Part shown: one piece after another, positions 44,693 through 55,884 of the stretch
Layout: the number at the start of each line of letters is the position of its first letter
How positions within the stretch are numbered: position 1 is the stretch's first letter
Origin: Pogostemon cablin
Lineage: Eukaryota > Streptophyta > Magnoliopsida > Lamiales > Lamiaceae
DNA: 64,000 nucleotides
NCBI GenBank assembly: GCA_023678885.1
Contig: CM042966.1
Location: 22,706,028-22,770,027 of the forward strand
Direction: 5' to 3'
Made by a program: the position numbers and the translations under genes
The notes under the pieces: generated by a model
Database searches by the model: none
The model's input: the letters and a program-made list of their open reading frames with translations, nothing else
What the model was told of the DNA's origin: nothing

Positions 44693-45582
44693 AGAATGAT
44701 TAATTGATATCATTTTTCATGCTAAACTAATTTGCTAATTGACTTTGCAAGTGAGTTTGCAACTTCCTGTCGCTGACTATCACATTCCTCTCCGTCTGCG
44801 TGACTGCGTCTGCCTATTGAAGTAAATGTAATCCTTATTCTGTAATTCATGTTTCTTTCTCATAACTTTTACTTATATTTATTGGCATCTTCCTCCTTTT
44901 TCGCTATACTTCTTTCTTTAAATCTTATAAGGAAAGTTCCCAATGATACCCTTACCTCTGAAATTGACATCATCAACGACTGTAAATTTCCACCAAAACT
45001 CCATCGGCAATGTAACAACATCAAGTGATTTCTATTCCTTTAACGATTTCGATGTTTGGGGATTTATTTGTTACGGTTAACGATTAGTTAAACTTTTATT
45101 TGAGGATAGTAATTGTTCAACATTAGTGAGTTACCAAGAAGCATGACTCGAGAAATTCTCCAGCAAAAAAGTTAAAAGGCTGCAAACTACAATCTAATAA
45201 AATAAGTAATTTATTAATTATGATAGCTCCAAAATTTATTCAACTACAGTAATTTTCTATAATTAATTAATTAAAAATTAGTTGCACTCACCATGAAATT
45301 TATGGGGATTTTGAAATTGGGATTTGGGAATGAAAAATGAGTAGGAAGATTGACAAGCAATGGGTTGAAATAGTCATTATTATTAATGCTAATAGATTTT
45401 TTGGTTATATTTGGGTGACATGGTATGTGTAAGTATTTATTAATAAATAAATAAATAATAGAAGTTAGTGATATGTTGATGATCAGATAATCTGATATAG
45501 GGTGCTAGTGCAATGATGGTTCTTTATATAACTACGATATAAGTTTTACCTTTAAAATGATATAATGATTGTGTTAGTGTAG
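44692..45582. other. presumed 5' region of the hAT element
   Basis: Non-coding. Mixed-composition leader-like DNA (44750-45010) precedes the transposase. No hAT terminal repeat could be identified. Confidence 0.35.
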
Positions 45583-46297
45583 ATGAGTACACCGTCTCCT
45601 TTGCCTTCACAACAATCCACCCATCATGGTTTCAAACATGATGAAGCTAATAGATCGGATACGGACTCAAATCCTTTACCCCAAGATATAGATACTCATC
45701 CTTCGACAGTAGAAGAAACTGAAATTTCCACTGATCCTAGTGAAATTGATGGTGTTCGAAAGAGGAAATTAGTATCCATTGTTTGGAATCATTTTAAAGC
45801 AATATGCAATTATTGCAATAAAAAGTTGAGTGTGAACAGTAGAAATGGAACAACATACCTACTGTAGCATATAATAAGGTGTCCTTCGAGAAGCGTAAAG
45901 GATATAAGACAACGTTTGTTAACCACTAGTACAAACAAAGATGGGACGACATAGTTGAAAATTTTACTTTTGATCCTGTAGTAGCTAGGCGTTATCTTGA
46001 TTATATGATCATCCTACATGAGTATCCACTGCAAATGGGTGAACACAAATGGTTTAGAATGTTCATGAACACTTGTCAGCCACTCTGCAAGCATATCTCA
46101 AGAAATACTCTTCGTAGTGATATCATGAAGATTTTTGCTGATGAGAAGAGTAAAATCATGGATACATTAGAGGGTAACACGAGTCAAGTTGCCATCACTA
46201 TCGACATGTGGACTTCTAGTAATAAAAAGAAGGGGTACATGCAAATCACTACATATTTTATTGACAACTCATGGAATCTATGTAGCAGAATTGTGAG

Positions 46298-46386
46298 GTA
46301 AACTTAATTTTTATAGTTTATGATTAATTAATTATTGAAATTATATTAACTTTTGTGTTTCCTTTCTCTCTGACTTCAAATGACAG
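46298..46386 (+). other. intron in the hAT transposase
   Basis: GTAAACTTAA at the left and TCAAATGACAG at the right. Removing the 89 bp restores a continuous frame across RIV and RFVYVP. Confidence 0.75.
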
Positions 46387-47436
46387 GTTTGTGTATGTTC
46401 CTTGTCCACACACTATTGAAGTGAATACTGATGTCTTGTTTGAAATACTACTAGATCTGAATATTGATCGTAAGGTTTCTACTGTGACATTAGATAAATG
46501 CACTAGTAATGATTCTGTTGTTTCCATTTTGATGAATAAAATTTTCCAAGATTCATTGATACTTGGTGGAGAGATTTTACACATGCAGTGTGCTGCCCAT
46601 ATATTGAATTTGATAGTTAAAGATGGCATGGATGTTATTGGGAAGAGCATTGAGAAAATTTGGGAAAGTGTGTAATACTGGACAAAAACACCTAAAAGAG
46701 TAGAAATGTTTGAAGAGATGGCACGCCAATTGCACATTCGAAGTAAGAAAAATCTTGCTCATGATGTTAAAATTAGGTGGAATTCTATTTACCTTATGCT
46801 TAATTCTGCATTGCCATATAAAGTTGTTTTCCCTTGTTAAAAACAACGTGATCCATCTTCTAAAGCTTTGTCTACTAAGTATGATTGGGTGTTTGATAGT
46901 GAAGTTTGTGAGAAGTTTGCATTGTTTTATGAATTAACCAACATGTTTTCTGGTACCAAATATGCTACCACATATAAGGTTTTTACGTGTATTTGTGAGA
47001 TACAGGCTAGAATGAATGTTGGCTTACTTCTGAGCATTTTATGTGAAGTTGATGGCAGCAAAAATGAAATATAACAAACATTGGGAAGACATTCATAAAG
47101 TTTTCTCATTTTCTGTTATTTTGGATCCTAGGTTCAAGTTTAAGATGATTGATTTCTACTTTGATCAATTTTAGGGAGAAAATGTTGAAAATGAGAAGGG
47201 GAAGAGAAGTAAGAGCTTGAACAACTGGAGAATCTCCTCAAAACTCCAACTCTGTTACTAGTAGTGGTGGAACCAAATCTTCATTATCTCATGCATCAGA
47301 AACAGCTGGGGAATCTGTATCACAAGAACGTCTGGCATGTATGAATTCTTTTGAGTTATACTTAAATGAGAATGCCATTGATTCAATTGAGAATCAGAGC
47401 TTGAAAGTTACCCAGATGAGAAAAGATTGCCTAACC

Positions 47437-48397
47437 CAGTGATTCGAAAACCAGACCGGATCGGCGGGTCGAACTGGGAACCTGAGCCGGATTCGATCCA
47501 AAACAACCTATAAAACTGCTTTTATGATTGAACCGGAAAAAATCAGAATGGACCGATTAAAATAAAAAAACTAGAAAATCAGAAGAACCGGAAAACCGTC
47601 GGTTTTTGTTTCAAATTCGAAATGGTTTCAAAAAAATCTCCATTTCTATGTTGTTCCAGGAATAAAATTTCAAAATAATCTTATGTAATTTGAAGTTACA
47701 TTCTATATACATACATCCGATCGATCAGATCCAATAAAATAAAAAGAACATTGAAAAGCACCTTCCTACACTGCCTCCACCATTAAATCTCCGCTGCAAC
47801 TTGCAAAAATCTTCACCAAAACTGTTGCTTGGACTGAAGAAAGAGTGACATGCGCAGATCTATCTTTATCTCGGGATCGATCTGATATTATTTGGTCAGA
47901 TTGGATGAGGGACTATTGCTTGGACTGAAGAAAGAATGACGTGAAATCAAGATGAGAGAATGGAGTGGTCAAATTATTGAATTCATACAGAGAGAGGAAG
48001 TGCGGCACTGAGAGATGAGAAAGAAGAGGCGCTGAGGATTAAATGAGTAACAAAAGATGAACCCTCCAACCTCAAACCCTAAAATTGTAGGGGGTAGAAA
48101 TGGGCCTTTAATTAGCACGTGGGCCATTTGAAAAAGAAAAGGAAGTGGCCTTTAATTAGCATGTGGCCATTTGAAAAAGAAAATTACTCAATGGGCAGAA
48201 GTTTAAACTAATAATATATATTTTGTTAAATAATTTTATTTATTATATATTTCTTTTAATAATTATTTTAAAATATAAATAAAAATATGTAATTTTTGTT
48301 TTTCCGGTTGAACTGTCCGGTCCGACTGGTCTGACCGGTCCGACCATGAACCGTTAGGATTACCGATTTGGCCTCCGGTCCGATTTTCAAATCACTG
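47437..48397. mobile_element. hAT-type MITE, 961 bp, inserted in the hAT transposase
   Basis: The left end CAGTGATTCGAAAACCAGAC and the right end (reverse complement CAGTGATTTGAAAATCGGAC) form inverted repeats of about 24 bp. The flanks GCCTAACC (47429-47436) and GCCTATCC (48398-48405) are an 8-bp target duplication with one mismatch, typical of hAT. Subterminal regions are rich in CCGGT/ACCGG words. It has no coding capacity and would need a transposase in trans. Confidence 0.92.
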
Positions 48398-48844
48398 GCC
48401 TATCCATGGTGATTTTGACATATTGAATTGGTGGAAGACACAAGGGATTGAATATCCTACATTGCGTCAAATTGCAAGGTATATTTTTGTCATTCTGGTT
48501 TTCACAGTTGCTTCAGATGCTGCTTTTAGTACCAATGGACGAGTTGCAATTAAACACCGAAGTAACCTCCTCCCAAACACATTGATGTGTTTTTGAGATT
48601 GGCTATGAGAATTACAACATGATGGTTTGATTTTCTTCCATATGCTATTTTACTATTTACTTAATTATATAAATTAACATCTAAATATCCAATATTCATG
48701 TTTTAGATATTGTATCATCATCTTCTACGCCATCATCTAGAGTTTCAATATAAACTTGAAGTCATGCAGTTAAAGTTGATTTGTTAAACATTGTTAGATT
48801 AGTTTGATGATTTTTGCATTAGTTTGTATTTTTACTTGTTCTCT

Positions 48845-48960
48845 TACTATATGATAGTTTTTCCAATCTATATAGTTTTTCCCAAAACTATATATAGTTT
48901 TTGTAAAATGAAATAGTTTTGAAAAAACTATATAGTTTCTTGTGACCTTCTTGAAAAGAG
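48845..48960. repeat. ACTATATAGTTTT-type short repeats
   Basis: Words such as TATAGTTTTTCC and AAACTATATAG recur several times in about 115 bp. A similar cluster lies at 50640-50725. Both flank the coding-like tracts listed next. Confidence 0.55.
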
Positions 48961-48992
48961 ATCGGTAGGTTTAATAAATTTAGTTTTCAAAA

Positions 48993-49111
48993 ACTTGGTT
49001 TTGGCTTCTACCGGCTTCTCCCGCAACATCATCGGTGCAACATCACGAATCGCAGTCGTGGCTCTCGGAGGCTATTTTGGTCATGCTCCCGGAACTGCTT
49101 TGTTCTGTGAG
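48993..49111 (+). other. GC-richer coding-like tract, unrecognised
   Basis: One frame encodes NLVLASTGFSRNIIGATSRI, then AVVALGGYFGHAPGTALFCE and a stop. A second frame is also open, so base composition alone may explain it. It stands out from AT-rich surroundings. No family was recognised. Confidence 0.2.
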
Positions 49112-49262
49112 TAAGTATAATATTTACACCGTAGGCACAAAGTGTGGCACCATCTCGTTTAAATAACTTGCAAAATCAACTATAGTTTTGAATAGAAACG
49201 GATATGACTAGGTAGTTTGGTATATTTAGTATTTATGTTATAGTTTGCCTGAATGTATTTTA

Positions 49263-49265
<3 letters not shown>

Positions 49266-49337
<72 letters not shown>
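49266..49337. repeat. (TA)n microsatellite
   Basis: About 36 TA units. Confidence 0.97.
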
Positions 49338-49339
<2 letters not shown>

Positions 49340-49515
49340 TTTTGGAGCCTATGTGACAAGTTTTGTTTACAAAGCCATGATCTTATAGATTGTTTCTTAG
49401 TCTTCAATAATGTTTCTATTTGCATTTAACATATAGTATACTGTTGTTTTGGGCCTCTAAGTATACTGTTGTTTCGGGCCTCTAAGGGAGTTACGGTTCT
49501 TCGGGTATGGAATAG

Positions 49516-49740
49516 CTGACTTTATACGGAAACGGTGGCGTTAAACCGCAAGGTTTGGTCCATTTATGTACGTGCCAGGGTGCTAATTATATTGACAGGT
49601 TTAATGTTAATAATGATTTTTACCATTTTTACACCGTGAATGAAATCTTGCTTAGATGTGCAAGAAATATTGCAACTCATGTGGGAGAAAACTATAGTGT
49701 GTATCTGATTTCATTCACCGAATTAGATATCATGATGTGA
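49516..49740 (+). pseudogene. unrecognised coding-like tract 1
   Basis: After an in-frame TAG the frame runs open for about 74 codons to TGA at 49738. It begins LTLYGNGGVKPQGLVHLCTC and continues ANYIDRFNVNNDFYHFYTV, RCARNIATHVGENYSVYLI. The opening 12 residues recur, with one difference, in tract 2 (50371). At nucleotide level 49515-49551 and 50370-50406 differ at only 2 of 37 positions. I do not know the protein. It could be a decayed host gene or a transposon frame. Confidence 0.3.
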
Positions 49741-49817
49741 TAGTTACCATTGCATTTCAAGATGTACCAAATTAGATATCATGATGTGATAGTTACCTTG
49801 CATTTTAAGATGTGTTG
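49721..49817. repeat. 49-bp tandem duplication
   Basis: AATTAGATATCATGATGTGA plus the following GATAGTTACC and TTGCATTT are repeated with period 49 and few changes. The duplication overlaps the end of coding-like tract 1. Confidence 0.85.
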
Positions 49818-50370
49818 ATAGATTCACATATGGATTCACGTGTCTCAAGAATTATTGAAGAAGAACATGTTCATTTCCATATTAAAAGAAATTGCAAAAT
49901 GACTTATAAAAGTTAAAAAATAGCTTGCACAAAAATAACGCATAATATTAATATTCTTCAAATAATATAATATTACAAAAATATCATTCTACTTAAAGGA
50001 AAATAGTTATGTTAAGTGTAATAAAAGTGAACTATTATATTATTACAACAGTTTGGTATTATACTATCTTTTAAAATTGACAAAAATATGTACTTTCTTT
50101 CTTTCCTCTTATCTTATCTTCATACGTTCTTTTCCCTCTTAGGCCTAATCTCACAAGTACACCATCAAATCTTACTCTTCTTCGACCCGTTAATTAACAA
50201 TTTAAACTATTATAAATATAAAATCATATACTACTAATATATATATCGCGTCATCAAAAAAATATTTATATAAAATCTTTGAATTAAAATATCCTAATAT
50301 ATTAAATAATAATACATGATATTTTTTTATATTTTTTTACTTTTTAAAGTTTGACGGTGCATTTCAAGGG

Positions 50371-50622
50371 CTGACTTTATACAGAAATGGTGGCGTTAAA
50401 CCGCAACATGAGGTCCGGTCCATCAATCGTGGTAGTGTATTCCGGCAACGCCGAACCCCCTTTTCTGGCACAATTTATGCAATCTACCCTTTCAGGGGAA
50501 TGGGCTTCTAAGGAGTAACAGTTGAGACTAGGCTAGAAAGCGTGAAAGAAAGGATGGTTCACTTTGTTTTATTACATGAGTCTTTTAAGAGATTAGATAG
50601 AGCTTATAAAGATGAAATATAG
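50371..50622 (+). pseudogene. unrecognised coding-like tract 2
   Basis: The frame encodes LTLYRNGGVKPQHEVRSINR, then GSVFRQRRTPFSGTIYAIYP and FRGMGF before TAA (50509-50511). It then stays open for GVTVETRLESVKERMVHFVL and HESFKRLDRAYKDEI, ending at 50622. It shares its start with tract 1. I recognise no domain. The region is less AT-rich than its neighbours, which makes a decayed gene plausible. Confidence 0.3.
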
Positions 50623-51346
50623 GAAGCCAAGAGATACTATATTATATAGTTTTTCCAAAATTATATAGTTTGGATATTATAGTTTTTCCAAAATTATACA
50701 AACTATATAGGTTTGGAAAAATTATATACTTGTAACTTTTTTGAAAAGATTGATTTGGGGTGATCGGAGTAGAGAATATTAAGGCGGAGGAACTAGTACA
50801 GGGTTAGGGTTAGGGGTTGAGAAATTATATTTATGGTCTCTCTAAATACTCACTCATTTTTATTAAATACACACCCCATTAATATATAATTAAATATATA
50901 TATATTTTTTTTTTAAAATCTAAATTACCCTTAATTTATTAAATACACACCCCTATACTATATTTTATATACTAATTCATTAACACATTCTTGTGAATTT
51001 TAAACCCTTAACAGGCCTCTCATAATTGTGGCATCAAAATGTGATACTACAACAAACTCTCATTAGTGGTGACAGGCTATGCTAAGTCATCAAAATCCAT
51101 TGCATAAACTATCGGAGAAGTCGAGGCTCTCACACGGACGCCAAGTCCTAACAACATTTGTGCGACCTGTACATGATCAAAGAGACAACGCCACTGTCAT
51201 CATCAATTAGTAGAACGGAAACAGCACGGAATTTAAAACAAGTCGCTTCTGAGTATTATGGTGCTTTAAAACATCAGACTACTGTTATTAACGATGTATT
51301 ATTTCAGTGAGTAAATAGTAAGTTTACTCAGAAGAAAGGTTGAATT

Positions 51347-51781
51347 CTATGAGTTGTCTTCTTCATCGTCCATCTCATCATGGATGACATATATATTTTG
51401 AAGTCGCCCCATCTGTAAACGATCCTGGGGAAGTCTATCCCTTCTGTAACTTATTGTACCCGATAGCCAAAATAAAAGTGAGATGTTTCGAAGAAAGATT
51501 AAAGAAAAATAAAGTTACAGGGAAACAAAAAAAACACATAACATTAACCACATATCTCCATATTCAGTGTATTAGATTTAACTGTTCTTACCATGAAGAA
51601 AGTCAAAATCCCGCTAAACAAAATTAGCAAACAACTTCGCAGAATATGCCACGAGCTGTTAAAGTACTCACTGTTTCTGAACTCATGACATGGATCAAAT
51701 ACCAAGGAACAAAGAGCAGTTGAAATTGTCATAATAGGGGTGACGTTACGTAGCTCATCAAGTTAAGAGGATTCTTAAGAC
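51347..51781 (-). pseudogene. fragment of a nucleotide-sugar / phosphate-translocator family gene
   Basis: On the minus strand an exon-like stretch (51592-51781) begins after a splice-acceptor-like TTTAACTAG and encodes LKNPLNLMSY. After a 5-base insertion it reads VTPIMTISTALCSLVFDPCH, EFRNSEYFNSSWHILRSCLL and ILFSGILTFFM, then meets the donor GTAAGA. This fits the membrane-transporter family typified by Arabidopsis At1g06470 (pattern KNPxxLMSHVTPVMA...DPWxEF...YFxxxxHxxRSxLLM...G.LAFFM). The next exons (VLTEYxLVSATSA...) are missing. A C-terminal piece at 51347-51470 encodes YNKLQKG and, in a shifted frame, QMGRLQNIYVIHDEMDDEED. The family moves nucleotide sugars or sugar phosphates across Golgi or plastid membranes. 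It is a broken fragment, perhaps captured by a transposon. Family recognition is from memory. Confidence 0.6.
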
Positions 51782-51951
51782 CTAGTTAAAGGACAAAAGT
51801 GTTATGATGTTGCGAAGACGTTGTCGGACAGAATGCTTTCGCCGAGGAATGCGGCGGTGGCAAGGGGTACGAGGGCGTGCATAATTTCAAAATAAAAAAA
51901 AAAAGATAAATTTGGGTTTTTAGGAGTGTATATTTAATAAAATGTTAGGTT

Positions 51952-53063
51952 TTGGATGAGACTGTCTCACGGATCCACTTATGTGAGATGGATCTATCCT
52001 ATTCATTGACATAAAATAAAAATTAAATAAAAAATTAAATAAAAACACGGGCCTGTTTGTTTAGTTAATTAAGATTACTAAATTTTAGTGAAATTGGCGG
52101 CGGCAATTGCTTCTACAGAAGCCGCAAAGTACTATTCCAGGTTATTCAAATAAAGTATTTTTCAATTTTGATAAATATTATTATATTTTATTATTATTAA
52201 TAATAATTAATTAATTATTCAATTGTAATAATATTATTAGTTATCAATTATTAGATAATTGAAGTATCATGATATCACTCTATCTTGATCGGATATCACT
52301 TTATATTAAAAATATTATCACTTTTATTTATTTTATAAATTGTTCATAAAATAATTTAATTAAATTGTTATCACTATTTTTATTTTATTATGTATACTAT
52401 TTTATTAAAAATGTTATTACTTTTATTGTTACGACGATTTGTTCATGAAATAATAATAATTCAATTAGACGGATATCACTTTTGTTTGATTATTAATAAT
52501 TTTTTATTAAAAATATTATCGCATTTTATTTATTCTATAAATTGTTCGTGAAATATACTTTTGTAATTAGTCATCACTTTTATTTAAAAATATTATCACT
52601 TTTCTTTTAAAATGTTATCACTTTTTTATATTATAAATTTTTATGAAATAGTTAACAACAACATTATCACTGTTTATTAATTGAATATCACTTTTAATTT
52701 TAAAGGCTATCACATATTATCACATTTTATAAATTTATAATATTTGAATCAAATGAGTAATAAATTTTGAATTATTACATTTTTATATAATAAAAAATTT
52801 AAATTAAATAAGAAAATCGTAATAAAAAAATATACATATAAGTTATAATTAATTTCTCTTTCATAATTAATTTTTAAATTTTCTAATTTCATATTAGCCA
52901 AACAAGGCCCTTTAAATTTTTTTACGTCCAATTAATTTTACTCTACAACTAAAAATTTGAATTTTCTAATTTCATAACAACCAAATTGGGTCCTTTAAAA
53001 TTAATTAATTGGGTTAATGGACGATCCGTCTCACATAAAAATCCGTGAGACGGTCTCATCCAA
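51952..53063. mobile_element. 1.1-kb element with palindromic GAGAC/GTCTC terminal inverted repeats
   Basis: The left end (51952-51994) starts TTGGATGAGACTGTCTCACG, then GATCCACTTATGTGAGATGG. The right end, reverse complemented, reads TTGGATGAGACCGTCTCACG then GATTTTTATGTGAGACGG. Each terminus itself holds a GAGACNGTCTC palindrome. No target duplication is obvious. A second inverted pair lies inside: GGGCCTGTTTGTTTAG near 52044 against GGGCCTTGTTTGGCTA (minus strand) near 52910. The interior is non-coding with many TATCACTTTT words. Confidence 0.65.
52200..52720. repeat. TATCACTTTT-rich tract, inverted relative to 59040-59460
   Basis: TATCACTTTATATTAAAA, TTATCACTTTT and TTGTTCATAAAA occur in the same order as on the complementary strand of 59040-59460, where AAAGTGATAAC-type words dominate. 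Within the tract TTATCACTTTT recurs about every 40-90 bp. Confidence 0.6.
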
Positions 53064-53099
53064 GTCTTTTCCTTAATAAAATTAAAATTAAAAATATTA

Positions 53100-53890
53100 A
53101 AATGAGGTGTACATTTAATAAGAGGTGTGCATCTAATAAAAAGGGGTGTGTATTTAACAATAATCATATTATCTTTGAATAAAGGATATTCTTCATTCCA
53201 CATTCTCTACTTCCATTTGATTCTCTCTTCCTCATAAATGTTATGTTGTTATGATATGAACACGATCTATAAGTTGAAGATGTCATGTCATTTTATTGAA
53301 TTCTAACTTTTCAATAAAAGAATATGGCTAATTATACTGTGTACTCTTAGGGTGCACCCACTTTTAAAAACGTATACAAATAAAAACAAAAACATCAATT
53401 ATGAACAAAAATATATACAATTTAATTGTTAATTTTTTTAATGAAAAATTGAGTGTGAAAAGATTTACAATTATTAAAAAACATGTATACATTATTAAGT
53501 AAAAAGTTATATACATATGGATGCTAGTTTTTTTAATGAAAAACTTAGTGTGAAAAAAGTATACAATTATTAAGAAACACTTATACAAAATAGAATAACA
53601 TGTATATAAAATAGAATAAAAAGTTATACTCATACGGTGCACCCTTGCACCTGTGTGCACCTAGTATCAACTCAAAGAATATACTGTGTAAATTCCAACC
53701 ATCAAATATGAACTGATGAAATACAGAGATGATGCTTATTTATTTTAATTTGAAGTTTTGTTACAACACATAAATCCTACTTCTGTAAATACACAACATA
53801 TTTTAGGTTGATTTTGTTGTGAAGAAATTTTTGGCTACAAAGATACAAAATTTATGTAGTTATCTAAGGTACAAATGAAAAGCTACTGAA
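53100..53890. other. AT-rich region, no gene
   Basis: No supported gene. The 98-codon open frame at 53364-53660 is low complexity. GGTGTGTATTTAA words near 53105-53160 mirror AAATACACACCCC words near 50868 and 50943. Confidence 0.45.
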
Positions 53891-54006
53891 TCAAGTTGGG
53901 TGCTAAGCTAAAAATATACAAGTTGTCGTGGAAGTGGTCTTTCCTACATTCAAGTTGGGTGCTAAGCTAAAAATATACAAGTTGTCGTGGAAGTGGTCTT
54001 TCCTAC
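53891..54006. repeat. perfect 57-bp tandem duplication
   Basis: The 57 bases at 53891-53947 (starting TCAAGTTGGGTGCTAAGCTA) recur without a mismatch at 53950-54006, period 59. Confidence 0.95.
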
Positions 54007-54045
54007 GAGAACGTGATCATGATTTCCACAGTTTTTTGCGTTGAG

Positions 54046-54047
<2 letters not shown>

Positions 54048-54109
<62 letters not shown>
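54048..54109. repeat. (TA)n microsatellite
   Basis: About 30 TA units. Confidence 0.96.
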
Positions 54110-54112
<3 letters not shown>

Positions 54113-54228
54113 GATAAAATGGGGCACTTATGTTCCCGCTCAATTTTTAAGGGCGGGTATTCTATCCTTACCAAGGTATTATTATCCTATATATATGTTA
54201 TGTAATTAATATATCTTTATTATTTTAG

Positions 54229-54639
54229 TATCTATATTATGTTATCATTTATAATATTCAACAAATCACGTCTACATTAATTATGACATCATTCATAACT
54301 CTTTATTAATTTTAGTATCTATATTATATTATTAATATAGTTAATATAATTAATTAATTTATTAATTAATATAATGGGAGCAAATCACGTCTCATTCTTC
54401 ATAAAAGTCATTACCTATTATCCTATATATGTTATGTAATTATAAGTTGGTTTTAATATTTTGATTTTTGGAATGTTTCTTACTGCTATTATTTATAAAT
54501 TAAATGACTTTTTTTTTAATTTATGCCATACATATTATTATTATTAACAAGTGTTTTATTTAATTTTTAAATTAAAAATTAATTTCATTTTTAATACAAC
54601 ATTGTAAATTAATGTTTTTTTTATCAATTTACTCCATAC

Positions 54640-54676
<37 letters not shown>

Positions 54677-55884
54677 ATATTTTGTTTAATTTTTAAATTA
54701 TAAATTAATGCAATATTTCAATAAATTATAAATTAATGTCATTTTTTTTATTTATCAATCTAGGTTATGCATAATAAATATGGGGTATATATCCATAATT
54801 TTAGTAAAATGTAACAATATCTTAGGGATGGAGGGAGTATATATTTTTGATGAACTTTACATACTATAGAAAACGTATTATGGGGTATATTTGTATTTCT
54901 ATGTGTTTAATGTGTAGTGGATTAAAAAATATTATATTTTTAATATATAATGGATAGCTTATTAGTATTGTGTGTGAGCCCCATGCAGATATAATGATTG
55001 TTTCATCTGGGTCTCATTTGCCAAAAATAGAAATGTCAAAATATTTGTAGGACACACTATTTAGTAAAATGTGACAATACTCTTGAAACGAAGAAAATAT
55101 ATTTTTTTAAATACAAATTGGGTGAGACGAAGGGAATATATTTGTTTAATTTTTAAATTATAAATTAATGCTATTTTTTAATACAAGATTATAAATTAAT
55201 ATTTTTTAATCAATTTATGCCATACATAATATTAATATTATTATTATTATTATTATTATTATTAAGTGTTTTGTTTAATTTTTAAAATTATAAATTAATA
55301 CATATTTTAATATAAGATTATAAATTAATGTCATATTTTTTATTTATCAATCTAGGTCATACATGATAAATATGGAGTATATGCATAAAAATTGGGTGGG
55401 ACGAAGGGAATATATAAAAAAATATATTCCCTTTGTCCAATGAGTGTTGTCACATTTTACTAAATAGAGTGTCTTACAAATATTATTACATTTTTTCTTT
55501 TTGATGAATGAGACCCATGTAAAACAATCAATGTATCTTTATGGGGCTACACACAAAATTAATACAGCTATCACCTCTATATATAGATTAAAATATTATA
55601 TTTCTCAATCCACTATACATTAAATGAAATATTCCTCAATCTCTGTGCAAATAATAAATGTAATAGCATTCATACGACTCATATCACCATATCACAACTT
55701 CTAAGATTCAAATATTAAAAGTTCCAAATACTAATAACGTATAATTCAAATAATATTAAAAATAATTTAATTAATAGTTACATACACATAATATATTTCA
55801 ATTCAAGTAGAATTTTAATTATCAAATAAAATCCAATAATATTGTAATAACTTATTCCAGTGCAACGCACGGGTCAAGTGCTAG
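54229..55884 (+). mobile_element. possible non-autonomous Helitron
   Basis: The right end has a short hairpin (GTGC-AAC-GCAC) followed by GGGTCAAGTG and CTAG, then T. This matches the plant Helitron 3' end (hairpin, 10-12 bases, CTRR, inserted before T). The left end is less certain. TCTATATTATG preceded by A fits the TC start, but a near copy at about 54313 is an equal candidate. The interior is AT-rich and includes two (ATT)n runs (about 54640-54676 and 55230-55263). Confidence 0.4.
54880..55660. repeat. inverted pair of mariner-type MITE copies
   Basis: The sequence at 55425-55660 (TTGTCACATTTTACTAAATA, ATGAGACCCA, ATCCACTA) is the reverse complement, with changes, of 54890-55125 (TATTTAGTAAAATGTGACAA, TGGGTCTCAT, TAGTGGATT). 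The ends resemble TATTCCCTTYGTCC. Each arm is about 235 bp and the spacer about 300 bp. A related half end (GGATGGAGGGAGTA) lies at 54826-54839. Confidence 0.6.

Larger units (their letters stand above)
45583..48593 (+). pseudogene. hAT-family transposase (BED-finger / RICESLEEPER type), decayed
   Basis: The first frame starts MSTPSPLPSQQSTHH. It ends in a BED-type zinc finger (KLVSIVWNHFKAICNYCNKK, then NSRNGTTYLL) broken by TAG near 45865, with HIIRCP just after. The next block (46005-46301) has EYPLQMGEHKWFRMFM, VAITIDMWTSSNKKKGYMQI and ITTYFIDNSWNLCSRIV. An 89-bp intron (46298-46386, GT...AG) joins this in frame to RFVYVPCPHTIEVNTDVLFE and HMQCAAHILNLIVKDGMD. A stop follows IWESV. Further blocks include HDVKIRWNSIYLML. 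The C-terminal dimerisation region is split by a MITE: NSFELYLNENAID before it, then DFDILNWWKTQGIEYPTLRQ and SDAAFSTNGRVAI after it. It would have excised and inserted the element. It is dead. Confidence 0.88.

Noticed and set aside
49266..50622. Organellar DNA insertion as the source of the coding-like tracts
   Set aside because: The peptides do not match any plastid or mitochondrial gene I know, and no organellar tRNA or rRNA sequence is nearby.
53364..53660. 98-codon minus-strand frame
   Set aside because: A low-complexity Phe/Ile/Tyr peptide in very AT-rich DNA with internal repeats.
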